64,000 nt of DNA, from NCBI GenBank assembly GCA_951812755.1, contig OX638329.1, positions 6,439,107 through 6,503,106 of the forward strand, written 5' to 3'. The stretch is from an uncultured Latescibacterota bacterium. GTDB lineage: Bacteria; Latescibacterota; UBA2968. The notes under the pieces are model-generated. The model saw only the letters and a list, made by a program, of their open reading frames with translations, was not told the origin of the DNA and made no database searches. Shown here in pieces: positions 33,942 to 43,003 of the stretch. A program made the position numbers and the translations under genes. Within the stretch, counting starts at the first letter, position 1; each line of letters begins with the position of its first letter.

Positions 33942-34502
33942 ATGAACGATGCGGAATTGATTGCCCAGTTCCGAGCCGGGCAAATCGCGGCCTTTAACAC
34001 CCTGGTCAAACGCTGGGAATGTCCGATCTACAACTTTGTCCTGCGCTATGTGGGCAATCGAGACGACGCGTGCGACCTGTGTCAACAAACCTTTATCCGC
34101 GCGTACAAAAGCATACGGCACCTACGCGACCCCGACAAATTCACCTCGTGGATCTATCAAATCGCGCTCAACGCCTGCCGAGACGCGGGCCGCCGTCGCA
34201 GCCTCGTCTCCCTGGACACACTCGACATCCCCATAGCAGACACAACAACGCCCCCGGACGCGCTGATACACGAACAAAGCGTTCGGGACCTGCTCAACCG
34301 CGCACTGCAAAATCTGCCCGAAGAACAGCGTGTCGTCATCATCATGAAAGAATATCAGGGACTCAAATTCACCGAAATAGCCGAAACACTCAAAGTACCC
34401 ATCAACACCGTCAAATCCAGAATGTATTACGGCCTCTCTGCCCTCAAAAAAATCTTTGACCGCTGGCACATCAGCGAGGACATGGTGCGTTATGAACTGT
34501 GA
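33942..34502 (+). CDS. ECF-type RNA polymerase sigma factor
   Basis: 186 residues. Region 2 is DACDLCQQTFIRAYKSIRHLRDPDKFTSWIYQIA and region 4 is LNRALQNLPEEQRVVIIMKEYQGLKFTEIAETL, followed by VKSRMYYGLSALKK. It directs RNA polymerase to envelope-type promoters when its anti-sigma factor releases it. The anti-sigma gene overlaps its end by 11 bp. It heads the operon that includes the exported LRR and GWxTD proteins, so their expression probably depends on it. Confidence 0.95.
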   Translation: MNDAELIAQFRAGQIAAFNTLVKRWECPIYNFVLRYVGNRDDACDLCQQTFIRAYKSIRHLRDPDKFTSWIYQIALNACRDAGRRRSLVSLDTLDIPIADTTTPPDALIHEQSVRDLLNRALQNLPEEQRVVIIMKEYQGLKFTEIAETLKVPINTVKSRMYYGLSALKKIFDRWHISEDMVRYEL

Positions 34503-35325
34503 CATCACCCGCGAACAACTCATCGCCTACCTCTACGACGAAGACATCCGTCCAAACGAGCGTGAACGCCTCAAAGTTCACATTGAAACCTGCCCATCCT
34601 GCAACCAAACCCTTGAAGAACTGGGCAGCACATCCCGCATCCTCAATGCCTGGGGCGACGAAAAACCCAACCTGGATCTCGTCTTCGTACAGGAACGCCA
34701 ACCCCTATGGCAAAACCTGCTCCCCACGCGATACCCCAAAACCTGGGCAACGGCGGGCGTAGCCATCGCCGCAATCCTCATCTTCACCTTTCTCAACATC
34801 GAATTTGCCATACGAGACGGCGCATTCCACACCTCTATCGGCCAGCGATCCAGCGATTCGCCTGAACGCGTTGCCATCGCCGACACCTCTGAGGTCTCCA
34901 CATTAGACACCCCCATCACGCGCAGTGAATTTATCACCCATCAACAAAACTTAATCAACTATACCAATCGCCTCGTCCAGGAATCGCAAAACCAGCAACG
35001 CGATGAAATCAACAACACCTTCATCCGTCTCGTAAGCGAGCTCGAAACCCAGCGCCAACAGGACCTCCTGCACATTGACCACGTCCTGACACAGATGGAC
35101 TCTGTTAAAAACATCCTTCTCGAAACCCAACACGAGCAGGACCTCCTGCACATTGACCGCGGGCTACAGACCCTCTACAACACCTATGAAACTCGCTATG
35201 ACCATATCCTGACACAGATGGACTCTGTTAAAAACATCTTTTATGATAACGCAGTTGAAGTTCACGAGATACCCATAGAAAACCGACCATACCGCACGAT
35301 ACCCACAAGAGGAAAAACCCCATGA
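34492..35325 (+). CDS. Zinc-finger (zf-HC2) transmembrane anti-sigma factor
   Basis: 277 residues from the ATG at 34492, overlapping the sigma gene. The zinc motif H30-x3-C34-x2-C37 (HIETCPSC) is at the N-terminus. One membrane helix lies at 85-104. The extracytoplasmic part from about 140 is a long coiled-coil-like region with an internal duplication (DLLHIDxxLQT and HxLTQMDSVKNI occur twice), which is also visible as repeated DNA at 35062-35110 and 35145-35235. It holds the sigma factor at the membrane until a signal triggers release. Confidence 0.88.
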   Translation: MNCDITREQLIAYLYDEDIRPNERERLKVHIETCPSCNQTLEELGSTSRILNAWGDEKPNLDLVFVQERQPLWQNLLPTRYPKTWATAGVAIAAILIFTFLNIEFAIRDGAFHTSIGQRSSDSPERVAIADTSEVSTLDTPITRSEFITHQQNLINYTNRLVQESQNQQRDEINNTFIRLVSELETQRQQDLLHIDHVLTQMDSVKNILLETQHEQDLLHIDRGLQTLYNTYETRYDHILTQMDSVKNIFYDNAVEVHEIPIENRPYRTIPTRGKTP

Positions 35326-35687
35326 AGCGCGAACTCGGAAAACTCACAGTACTGATGACCGTGCCGATCTTCCTATCTCTGATTTGGAATATTCACGCAT
35401 CTGACAAAGCGCCATCAGACACACGGGTAAAAGCTGCGCAACCTGATACAATATCAGTGCCCCATACGGCACAACTCGATTCCTTAAGCAAGGCACTCTC
35501 CGATTCTCTGGGCAGGAGAATTAAAATTTTTATCTCAGAACGCCATAACTCTAACGCCCGCGACCTGCTTCTCCGCCCGGCTGACAAGGCCATCTACACC
35601 ACAAGCGACCTGCTTTTAAGACCCAATGACAACATCAATTCTATATTAATTTTACGTCACCTCGCGCGAGTAAAACGTCAGCATTGA
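35322..35687 (+). CDS. Small exported protein of the sigma operon
   Basis: 121 residues, start overlapping the anti-sigma stop (ATGA). Signal peptide about 1-27 (VLMTVPIFLSLIWNIHA). The mature part is Ser/Asp-rich with a duplicated LLLRPxDxAIYTTSDLLLRPND segment. No family recognised. Position suggests an envelope role tied to the sigma/anti-sigma pair. Confidence 0.6.
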   Translation: MKRELGKLTVLMTVPIFLSLIWNIHASDKAPSDTRVKAAQPDTISVPHTAQLDSLSKALSDSLGRRIKIFISERHNSNARDLLLRPADKAIYTTSDLLLRPNDNINSILILRHLARVKRQH

Positions 35688-35755
35688 ATTTTTGATTGTA
35701 AATGATACCGAATGGGAAGCGAGTATTGATTGGCTCCCAGCGATAGGAGAACACC

Positions 35756-36679
35756 ATGTCTAAACACATGACTATCATTGCTCTGGTGCTGGTGCTTCAT
35801 CCATTGTTTCTGTTATCCGCACCTTCTCCGGAATCTGAGGTGGACATTCCGGACGAGAATCTACGTGCCGTGATCGCAGACAGCTTGGGCAAGGCACCTG
35901 ACGAGGCGATCACTGCCGATGAGATGGCAACTTTAACCCGTCTTAAAGCACCAAATAGGGACATTCGTGATTTGACAGGACTGGAGTTTGCAACCGATCT
36001 GAGATCTCTGGATCTGGGTAATGAGAAGGTCAATGGTAAATACGTCAACAGCAATGAAATCTCAGACCTCTCGCCCCTGTCTGACTTGACCAGTCTGAGA
36101 ATACTGGATCTTTCCGACAATAGCATCTCAGATATATCCCCACTGTCCAGCTTGACCATCAATCTGACATTCCTGAATCTTTCCAAAAACAGTATCTCAG
36201 ATGTATCCCCACTGTCTAACTTGACCCACTTGGGAACGCTATTTCTTTCCAACAATAGCATCTCAGATGTATCCCCACTGTCTAACTTGATCGGCCTGAG
36301 ATTGCTGAGTCTTTCCGACAATAGCATCTCAGATATATCCCCACTGTCCAGCTTGATTAGAGTGGAAAGGCTGTTTCTTTCCAACAATGGCCTCTCAGAT
36401 ATATCCCCACTATCTGACTTGACCAATCTGACATTGTTGAATCTTACTGATAATGCCATTTCCGACGTGTCTCCACTGTCTGATTTGAGCCGCCTGAAAT
36501 ACCTGTATCTTCGTAGCAACAGCATCTCAGACCTTGCCCCATTAGTGGCAAACAAAGGATTGCGCGATAAAGATGCGGTTGATGTACAAAACAACCCGCT
36601 GAGTGCCACATCGCTCAACACGCACATTCCAGTTCTTCAGAGCAGAGGGATTAAAGTAAGGTTTAGCACATCAAGTTGA
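35756..36679 (+). CDS. Exported leucine-rich-repeat protein (internalin-like)
   Basis: 307 residues. Signal peptide about 1-22. Residues 23-100 form a capping region (DENLRAVIADSLGK...LTGLEFATDLRSLDLG), then about eight 22-residue repeats of the SDISPLSxLTxLxxLxLSxN type to residue 270, then a C-terminal cap (NNPLS). These proteins form curved solenoids that bind proteins or glycans outside the cell. Paralogue of the dockerin-LRR protein at 55241, sharing the cap sequence. GGAG lies upstream of the start. Confidence 0.88.
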   Translation: MSKHMTIIALVLVLHPLFLLSAPSPESEVDIPDENLRAVIADSLGKAPDEAITADEMATLTRLKAPNRDIRDLTGLEFATDLRSLDLGNEKVNGKYVNSNEISDLSPLSDLTSLRILDLSDNSISDISPLSSLTINLTFLNLSKNSISDVSPLSNLTHLGTLFLSNNSISDVSPLSNLIGLRLLSLSDNSISDISPLSSLIRVERLFLSNNGLSDISPLSDLTNLTLLNLTDNAISDVSPLSDLSRLKYLYLRSNSISDLAPLVANKGLRDKDAVDVQNNPLSATSLNTHIPVLQSRGIKVRFSTSS

Positions 36680-36696
36680 TCCATCGGGAGAACACC

Positions 36697-39264
36697 ATGA
36701 AAATTGGATTGCGGTTCTGGATGGTTATCTGCTGTGTCTCTTGCATTGCGCTGCCTCTTTTTGCCGAAGAAGATGAGACGCTTCAACAAGACAAAATCGT
36801 CCGAAATACGCTGTTTGCCCTGAGCCAGCGTCAGATTCAAGCGGGTGAAATCAACGAGGCCTTGGCGAATCTCCAACGCATTTTAGAACTTTTCCCAGAA
36901 GACGCCCATGTGTATTCCCAACTGGGTTATATCTATCTCAAACGGAAAGAATACAAAGAAGCCGAAGGCGCCTTCAAAACAGCCAAAAAATTCGACAAAA
37001 GCCTCGTCGAAGCCTATGTCGGACTTGGTCTTACGTATGCCGAAGCACCCACGCTTAGATATTCCGAAGCACCCACGCGGGGAATGCGATCTGATGACAA
37101 TTTCTACAGAGCTATTCGCGAAGCCAAGCGTGCCACCAAACTCGATCCCAACTACGGTCCGGCCTATCGCTTGCTCGGCGAAATCTATGAGCGATTCCAA
37201 GAAGACTACACCAGGGCCATACGGTATTATCAGAAATACGTCGAACTCGAACCCGATAATCCCGAGGGTCTTTATTACTACGGCTTAGCCTGTGTACAGG
37301 CCAAAGCATTTGACAACATTCGCGAACATATTGCTCCCTACCTCACGGCAAATCCCGGCGTCGTTCAACTCTTGCCCATTGTTGCACAGGGTCATTTTTA
37401 CAACGACGAGGCGCAAAAAGCCCTCGAACTCTTCGAGCGTTATCTCGCCAACATCGAAAGCAGTGAACGCGCACACTACACCAGTATTTCCTACGTCGCC
37501 TCAGATACAGAACTCGAAGAATACCACGCCGCCACACCGGGACCCGAACAACAGGCATATCGCGAGCAATTCTGGGCACGGCGCGACCCCGACATCCTCA
37601 CCAAACTCAACGAGCGCGTCATTGAACACTACCGCCGCACCTGGTATGCGCGCACCTATTTTTCATCCAAGTATGCGCGTGCCTATTTTTCGTCCAATGC
37701 CTATCTCTGGGATGAACGAGGGGCTGTATATATCCGATATGGCGAACCCGACTATCGCTCGCGCTCCAATGACCGCAACTTTTTTCAACCCACCGAAGTA
37801 GAGCGCGTGCGCACGCAGATGGCCATTGATATCTACGGCCCTGAAGCAGCCTTCTTCACCTTCACAGGTCCCGTCTTTCCCATTCGCTCCAGCCGCGAAA
37901 AAGACTCTTCCCTTGACTCAGACACCTTTTCCGACATCATCAACGAAAATGTTGCAGTCCCGCCCCCGATTCCACTCCCTGGTGAACCCGTCAATGAAGA
38001 TGAATATCTCGATGAATATATGGAAAAAACCGCTGAGCTTCAAAGTGATGAGGCTGAAAAGCTCAAATTCGGTTTTGAGCGCAATCCTTTAGAGCGCGAT
38101 GGTGCTACCATCGAAAGCGTCCTCGATGAGCAAACGGGAGAGCTCAGCACCCGTTTGCAATTTGGCCGCTATTCACCTGTTACCATTGACAGTGAAATCA
38201 ATAATATTGTGCCCTGGGAAACCTGGACCTATATTCAGATCAATGGGGGCATAGAGATTACATTTACCGACGAAAAACGCAATGGACGCTATGACTTTGC
38301 CCCATTGCCCGAAGCCACAAACAGAGATCCCGAAGCCATCGCTTATATCGCGCGCATGACCGAACACATGCCAGAAGTCATCTATCAGCAAGCCGTATCG
38401 ACTTCACCCGACTTCTATCGCCCTGGACTTCCCGGCGACATACTCAATTTCTACTATGATCTGGCGCACTTTCGCGGACAAGATGGACAAACCAATCTCG
38501 AGATTTATTACGGTATCCCGCCCGAGCAAGTCGAAATTGAGCAAGAAGCCGATTCGAGCTTCATACATGTAAAGTTGGCCGTCGCGCTGGCAAATGAAGG
38601 GCATACATCTATCTATCGCACAACCGATGAGTTCATGTATCGCGGCGCACAAATACCCAGCACAACCGAACAGGGTACTTTTGTGCCTGAAATCATTAAA
38701 ACACAGGTACCGCCTGGCAAATACGAACTTCAAGTACAAATGAAAGACCTCATATCTGGACGCACCGGACTCTACAGGCAAGAACTCGAAGTCAGAGACT
38801 ATCAAATCCCAGAGCTTCAAGTTAGCGAAATTCAACTGGCCTTGAACATCGCGGAAGAAGGCGCGACAAAATTCCAGAAAGAAGACGTGTGGATCATTCC
38901 CATTCCCACGCGCAGCTATGCTATAAAGCAAAATGCCTATGCCTACTTTGAAATCTACAACCTGACCAAAGACACCTTTGGACAAACCCGCTACAAAACC
39001 GAATACCGCATTCGCTCCAGCGCCATGCCTGCTGTTGGTGTAGTTGGCGCAGTGGCCACAGGGTTGCGAACCATCTTTAGAACCACCAAAGCCCAGGTAG
39101 CCATCACCAACGAACTCACTGGACGCGAAGCCGACGAACGCGAATACGTCGAAATCGTACTCAACAAAGTCAGACCCGGCGTCAACGCACTCGAAGTCAT
39201 CATAACCGACCTGGTCAGTGGCAAGAGCGTCGAACGCGAAGTGCGCTTCCGATATGGCAATTAA
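36697..39264 (+). CDS. TPR and GWxTD-domain exported protein
   Basis: 855 residues from the ATG at 36697, with GGAG upstream and a signal peptide about 1-22 (FWMVICCVSCIALPLFA). TPR repeats run from about 30 to 250 (ANLQRILELFPEDAHVYSQLGYIYLKRKEY). The GWxTD region is around 320-370 with WDERGAVYIRYGEPDYRSRS. The long C-terminal part is beta-rich. Function of the family is unknown; it is typical of Latescibacterota, Gemmatimonadota and Bacteroidota. Two short in-frame duplications are visible (YAEAPTLRYSEAPT and YARTYFSSKYARAYFSSN), signs of recent slippage. Last gene of the sigma operon. Confidence 0.88.
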   Translation: MKIGLRFWMVICCVSCIALPLFAEEDETLQQDKIVRNTLFALSQRQIQAGEINEALANLQRILELFPEDAHVYSQLGYIYLKRKEYKEAEGAFKTAKKFDKSLVEAYVGLGLTYAEAPTLRYSEAPTRGMRSDDNFYRAIREAKRATKLDPNYGPAYRLLGEIYERFQEDYTRAIRYYQKYVELEPDNPEGLYYYGLACVQAKAFDNIREHIAPYLTANPGVVQLLPIVAQGHFYNDEAQKALELFERYLANIESSERAHYTSISYVASDTELEEYHAATPGPEQQAYREQFWARRDPDILTKLNERVIEHYRRTWYARTYFSSKYARAYFSSNAYLWDERGAVYIRYGEPDYRSRSNDRNFFQPTEVERVRTQMAIDIYGPEAAFFTFTGPVFPIRSSREKDSSLDSDTFSDIINENVAVPPPIPLPGEPVNEDEYLDEYMEKTAELQSDEAEKLKFGFERNPLERDGATIESVLDEQTGELSTRLQFGRYSPVTIDSEINNIVPWETWTYIQINGGIEITFTDEKRNGRYDFAPLPEATNRDPEAIAYIARMTEHMPEVIYQQAVSTSPDFYRPGLPGDILNFYYDLAHFRGQDGQTNLEIYYGIPPEQVEIEQEADSSFIHVKLAVALANEGHTSIYRTTDEFMYRGAQIPSTTEQGTFVPEIIKTQVPPGKYELQVQMKDLISGRTGLYRQELEVRDYQIPELQVSEIQLALNIAEEGATKFQKEDVWIIPIPTRSYAIKQNAYAYFEIYNLTKDTFGQTRYKTEYRIRSSAMPAVGVVGAVATGLRTIFRTTKAQVAITNELTGREADEREYVEIVLNKVRPGVNALEVIITDLVSGKSVEREVRFRYGN

Positions 39265-39275
39265 AACACGCTCTT

Positions 39276-39410
39276 ATGCGCATCATCGCTGGGGAATTTA
39301 AAGGTCGCCGCATCCTATTCCGCGTTGCCAAACGCGACATCGACGCCTACGCCAGTCAAAAAATTGACCTCGACACATTTAAAAAAAGAGTTGTAATTAC
39401 TGAGATGTGA
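39276..39410 (+). pseudogene. Chimaeric fragment: RsmD start joined to an unrelated tail
   Basis: 44 residues. MRIIAGEFKGRRI is the hallmark N-terminus of RsmD, the 16S rRNA m2G966 methyltransferase, but after 13 residues it changes to FRVAKRDIDAYASQKIDLDTF, which looks like an excisionase/HTH-type tail. This suggests a deletion joined two genes. It lies 11 bp after the GWxTD gene. Confidence 0.5.
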
Positions 39411-39425
39411 GACAAAGGAAAAAAC

Positions 39426-39460
39426 AAAAATCCCACCCTGAACTCAGGATGGGATTTTTT
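39426..39460. terminator. Terminator of the sigma/GWxTD operon
   Basis: AAAATCCCACCCTGA pairs imperfectly with TCAGGATGGGATTTT, followed by T residues. It separates the operon from the convergent gene at 39530. Confidence 0.8.
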
Positions 39461-39529
39461 GTTTATTTTCAGCAGTAAATTTCCTGTCACTTCCGTATAT
39501 AATTCCCCTTTATTTTAATTCGCAGCGGT

Positions 39530-39952
39530 CTAATTTTTCTCTCTGCTTTGTGTTTGTAAATCATCATTGTATTGATTGAGATATTCTTTACCCAATGGGG
39601 TTATTTTTAGCCAGTACCGTTTATGCTCCCGTTTCATATCTTCAAAAGAATATAAATAACCTGATTCTCTTAATTCATTGATCACATTCTGCAAATGCTT
39701 TTCCTTTGTACCCTTTAGAGTATCGAGAATCCTCATTATTATCGGCAAAGCATGAGATTCAGGCACTCCTCCCTCATACAATTTCACTACACCTAAAATA
39801 ACTTTTTTTTCCTCTGGCTCTTGAGATGGAGGAGATACATATTCAAGAGCGATTTTTGGATATTTTTTAGAAAGCCTGTCAAAAATTTCCGGACGCCCTT
39901 CCTTATATCTTGTATCATAATATTCTTCTAATACACTTTGCCAACGTCCCAT
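39530..39952 (-). CDS. Hypothetical protein with winged-helix-like C-terminus
   Basis: 140 residues, not recognised. The second half (ALPIIMRILDTLKGTKEKHLQNVINELRESGYLYS...YWLKITPLGKEYLNQY) has the layout of a winged-helix domain with a 'TPLG' turn typical of MarR/PadR-like ends. It may be a DNA-binding regulator. It lies 22 bp after the membrane-protein gene at 39974 on the same strand, probably one operon. Confidence 0.55.
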   Translation of the reverse strand: MGRWQSVLEEYYDTRYKEGRPEIFDRLSKKYPKIALEYVSPPSQEPEEKKVILGVVKLYEGGVPESHALPIIMRILDTLKGTKEKHLQNVINELRESGYLYSFEDMKREHKRYWLKITPLGKEYLNQYNDDLQTQSREKN

Positions 39953-39973
39953 TATAGTTGTCCTTTCAAAGTA

Positions 39974-40363
39974 TCACTCAAATGGGTGTTCAATATCCCG
40001 ATGTTTTTCAACAAGTCGTTTAAGAATTTCTTTTTCACGCTTCTTCTCGGCTCTTCTCTCACGACACCTTGCCAAACCGAGTCTTATGCGCCCAATAGCT
40101 TCTTTTATCTCAAAACCAAGAAAAGTTAGTGTAAAGGCAACAAGACCAGTAGGCACAAAAGCCTTTGCTATACCAATAAATGCGGTTAAAGTACAACCCT
40201 TATTTTCATGACAAATGTGATACCAACATAACAATCCAAATCCCACAAGAAAAACAAGAGAAAACCAAAATGAAAAATCTAATCTATCCTTCTTATCTAT
40301 ACTCCAAAAGGATTCTCTTTCTTTTTTATTTTCACTACCAAGTGGCTGTGGATCAATTGACAT
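39974..40363 (-). CDS. Small two-helix membrane protein
   Basis: 129 residues. A basic and polar N-terminus is followed by membrane helices at about 30-52 (FWFSLVFLVGFGLLCWYHI) and 62-85 (FIGIAKAFVPTGLVAFTLTFLGF), then a long, highly charged cytoplasmic tail (RCRERRAEKKREKEILKRL). No family recognised. Upstream member of a probable operon with 39530. The spacer 40364-40595 contains the promoter of 40596 and no gene. Confidence 0.55.
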   Translation of the reverse strand: MSIDPQPLGSENKKERESFWSIDKKDRLDFSFWFSLVFLVGFGLLCWYHICHENKGCTLTAFIGIAKAFVPTGLVAFTLTFLGFEIKEAIGRIRLGLARCRERRAEKKREKEILKRLVEKHRDIEHPFE

Positions 40364-40525
40364 ATTACGCTTCTTTATCTCATACCTTGAGTTTTTCCGT
40401 CTGTTCTTTGTAAACTTCTGATGTTGTTAGTAAGGCAAGTACGACATTTGATATGTGTTGGCTGTTGTATTCAGCAGATCGGGTCTTGTCCAACAAGTGA
40501 CAAGGAAAATATACGAAAAAAATAC

Positions 40526-40554
40526 TTGACAGCAATCCAAAAAATTTGTAATCC
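40526..40554 (+). promoter_or_regulatory. Likely sigma-70-type promoter for the hydrolase gene
   Basis: A perfect TTGACA at 40526 and TAATCC at 40549, 17 bases apart, 42 bases before the ATG at 40596. Confidence 0.5.
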
Positions 40555-40595
40555 AATTCTCCGTTTTTTTTCTAAAAATAAAAAGGAAATCGCCC

Positions 40596-42011
40596 ATGTC
40601 TATAGATTCATCTGGTATGTTTCGCAAAGTATTGACAATCGCTGTCCTGGTACACGCAGGCGTCTCGGCTCAAGCGCAGGACGAGATCGCGGGCGTCTGG
40701 CACGGAGAAATCGAAATCCCCGGACAGCCCCTCGCTGTCAAAATTGTTCTCACGCGCGCCAACGCGGACTGGACCGGAACCATTGACATCCCGGCTCAGG
40801 GTGCGAAAGACCTCCCACTCATCAATATCAACGTCGAACCCGACGAAACAGACATACGGGTCACATTTGCGATACGCGGCGTACCGGGCAACCCGACCTT
40901 CGACGGCAGCTTGCAGAGCGATGGTGCCATTATCGGTACCTTCTCCCAGGGTGGCGCACGCCTAAAATTTCAACTCTCACGCGATAGTGCCGGACCAGCG
41001 AGACCTCAGGAACCCACAGCACCGTTCCCCTACCAGATTGAAGAAGTAAAATTCGAACGTGATTCAATACACTTCGCCGGCACATTGACCATCCCAGAGG
41101 GCACAGGTCCCTTTCCTGCGGTATTGCTCATCTCGGGCAGCGGGCCGCAGAATCGCGACAGCGAAATATTCGGTCACAAACCCTTCCTCATAATCGCCGA
41201 TCATCTGACACGAGCCGGCATCGCCGTACTCCGGGTTGACGACCCGGGCGTTGGCGGATCTACAGCGCATCCGCAGCCAGCCACAGCCTCAGATTTTGCC
41301 AGCGACGCCCTCGCTGCCATTGACTTCCTGAAGCGCGACAGCCGCATCAACCCCAATCAGATCGGCCTTATCGGACACAGCGAAGGCGGTATCGTCGCAC
41401 CCCTATCCGCCACTCGTGGGAAAGGCATCGCCTTCGTCGTATTGCTGGCCGCACCGGGTGTTTCCGGAAACGAAATGATAAGAAAGCAGAACGAGCGCAT
41501 TCTGGATGCCGCTGGCATCGCAGGCGAAAAAAAAGAGATACGCCTCGCCCTTTTCGATCAACTATCCACAGCTTTAACCTCGGATTTATCCGAAGCTGAG
41601 ATGCGTCGAGAAGTTGAAGAAATCGTGCGACAACAATTCGAGACCAATGGTATTCCCCGCACACAACAGGACGAGACCCATGTGAGAATGGCGGTTGAAC
41701 AAGCGATCAGCCCCGGAATGCGCTACTTGCTCGCTTACGACCCCCGACCTGCACTCGAAAAAATTTCTGTTCCCGTACTCGCATTAAACGGCGAATTGGA
41801 CACCCAGGTCGATGCAGAGCAAAATCTCGTCGCCATTGCCGCAGCACTGGAGAACAACAGCAACGTCACAATTCACCGCTTACCGGGACTCAACCACTTA
41901 TTTCAACATGCCAAAACAGGACTACTTGGCGAGTACGGTGTAATCGAAGAAACCATCTCGCCGGAAGTCCTGGACCTGATCCGCGACTGGATCCTGACCA
42001 TCACCCAATGA
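40596..42011 (+). CDS. Exported alpha/beta hydrolase (S9/YqiA-like esterase or peptidase fold)
   Basis: 471 residues. A signal peptide about 1-27 (VLTIAVLVHAGVSAQAQ) directs it to the periplasm. Residues 30-130 are a small beta domain (GVWHGEIEIPGQPLAVKIVL) found in front of such hydrolases. The catalytic domain has GHSEGG with nucleophile S262, a DTQVDAEQN acid region and the final GLNHLF His. AGGAAA lies upstream of the start. Substrate unknown; such enzymes act on esters or short peptides. Confidence 0.85.
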   Translation: MSIDSSGMFRKVLTIAVLVHAGVSAQAQDEIAGVWHGEIEIPGQPLAVKIVLTRANADWTGTIDIPAQGAKDLPLININVEPDETDIRVTFAIRGVPGNPTFDGSLQSDGAIIGTFSQGGARLKFQLSRDSAGPARPQEPTAPFPYQIEEVKFERDSIHFAGTLTIPEGTGPFPAVLLISGSGPQNRDSEIFGHKPFLIIADHLTRAGIAVLRVDDPGVGGSTAHPQPATASDFASDALAAIDFLKRDSRINPNQIGLIGHSEGGIVAPLSATRGKGIAFVVLLAAPGVSGNEMIRKQNERILDAAGIAGEKKEIRLALFDQLSTALTSDLSEAEMRREVEEIVRQQFETNGIPRTQQDETHVRMAVEQAISPGMRYLLAYDPRPALEKISVPVLALNGELDTQVDAEQNLVAIAAALENNSNVTIHRLPGLNHLFQHAKTGLLGEYGVIEETISPEVLDLIRDWILTITQ

Positions 42012-42055
42012 TCGTTAGCACCCCATCTAATCTGTTCAAAGGATTTCCCTCCTGC

Positions 42056-42718
42056 TCAATTCCCGCCACCGCCACCGCCGCGACCACCACCGCGCCCGCC
42101 TTGGCCACCGCGACGGCCTTGCTGGCCCCGAGCCTGTCTCGGCGGACCCGCTTCAATCGTAATATTCACCCGCACCTCATCCCCCAGCACATTGGCAAAA
42201 TTCGCCCAGCTATTCACGCCAAAATCCGAACACAACAGCGTCAACTCGGTCTCAAAACCAGCCAGAGGCGTATTGCGCTGCGGATGCGTGCCAACACCGA
42301 GCACCGTCACCGGCATCGTAATACTCTTCGTCACGCCGTGCATCGTCAAATCACCCGTCACCAGAATTTTTTCGCCTTCTTTCACAGCCGACGTACTCTT
42401 AAACGCGATCGTCGGATAAGTCTCCACCTCAAAGAAATCTGCACCGCGCAAATGAGTGTCGCGACGCTCATTCCCCGTATCAATACTCCTCGTCTGAATC
42501 GTCGCTTCAATCATCGTCTTCTCAGGCGCAGCCGGATCGTAATCAATCATACCACTAAACTGATTAAACCGACCCGCCGTACGGCTCACAAAGTGCCGAA
42601 TCGAAAACCCGACCGACGAATGCGCCCGGTCAATCTGGTACTTCTCGGCAAAACCCGTATCCGCCATCACAAGCGACGACACCAGCCCCAAACACAACAA
42701 ACGTATGACTCTCAACAT
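42056..42718 (-). CDS. YceI-family periplasmic lipid-binding protein with Gly/Arg-rich tail
   Basis: 220 residues. Signal peptide about 1-24. The YceI lipocalin-like fold is clear: YQIDRAHSSVGFSIRHF, then FFEVETYPTIAFKST and GDLTMHGVTKSI. It binds long isoprenoid-type lipids. The last 30 residues (about 190-220) are almost all Gly, Arg and Gln, a low-complexity tail not usual for the family, which could bind RNA, membranes or polysaccharide. AGGAGG-like sequence precedes the start. Confidence 0.9.
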   Translation of the reverse strand: MLRVIRLLCLGLVSSLVMADTGFAEKYQIDRAHSSVGFSIRHFVSRTAGRFNQFSGMIDYDPAAPEKTMIEATIQTRSIDTGNERRDTHLRGADFFEVETYPTIAFKSTSAVKEGEKILVTGDLTMHGVTKSITMPVTVLGVGTHPQRNTPLAGFETELTLLCSDFGVNSWANFANVLGDEVRVNITIEAGPPRQARGQQGRRGGQGGRGGGRGGGGGGN

Positions 42719-42825
42719 TACTACCCTCCTGTGTAAGAATTAACCCCGGCTTTATATTAACCTAATGAAAAGCAAAACATTCTGGATCGCGGATTAAAGG
42801 CAAAAACCGTCTGAATCAGGATTTG

Positions 42826-42958
42826 CAGAGCCTGCACTGGAATGATTCTATCCAGTGATGAAAGGATACACAGAGCCTGCACTGGAATGTTTCTATCCAG
42901 TGATGAAAGGCAAAGGCAAAAACCACTGGATCGCGGCTAAAATCATGCCGCGATGACG
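42826..42958. repeat. 45-bp direct repeat plus REP-like palindromes
   Basis: CAGAGCCTGCACTGGAATG at 42826 recurs at 42871 with stem CACTGGA...TCCAGTG in each. A CGCGGC...GCCGCG hairpin (family of 33754) follows at 42927-42958, then a GGGCGAGGC / GCCTCGCCC palindrome at 42958-42977. The rest of 42719-43003 has no gene. Confidence 0.7.
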
Positions 42959-43003
42959 GGCGAGGCATGCCTCGCCCCTACGGTTGTTCCCACTTCCTAC
43001 TTC

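Noticed and set aside
42008-42736. Long plus-strand frame opposite the YceI gene
   Set aside because: It is antisense to a clear YceI gene and codes for Arg/His/Thr-rich low-complexity sequence. The same applies to frames opposite the FAD/4Fe-4S gene (43907-44665) and the sulfatases (47464-48378).
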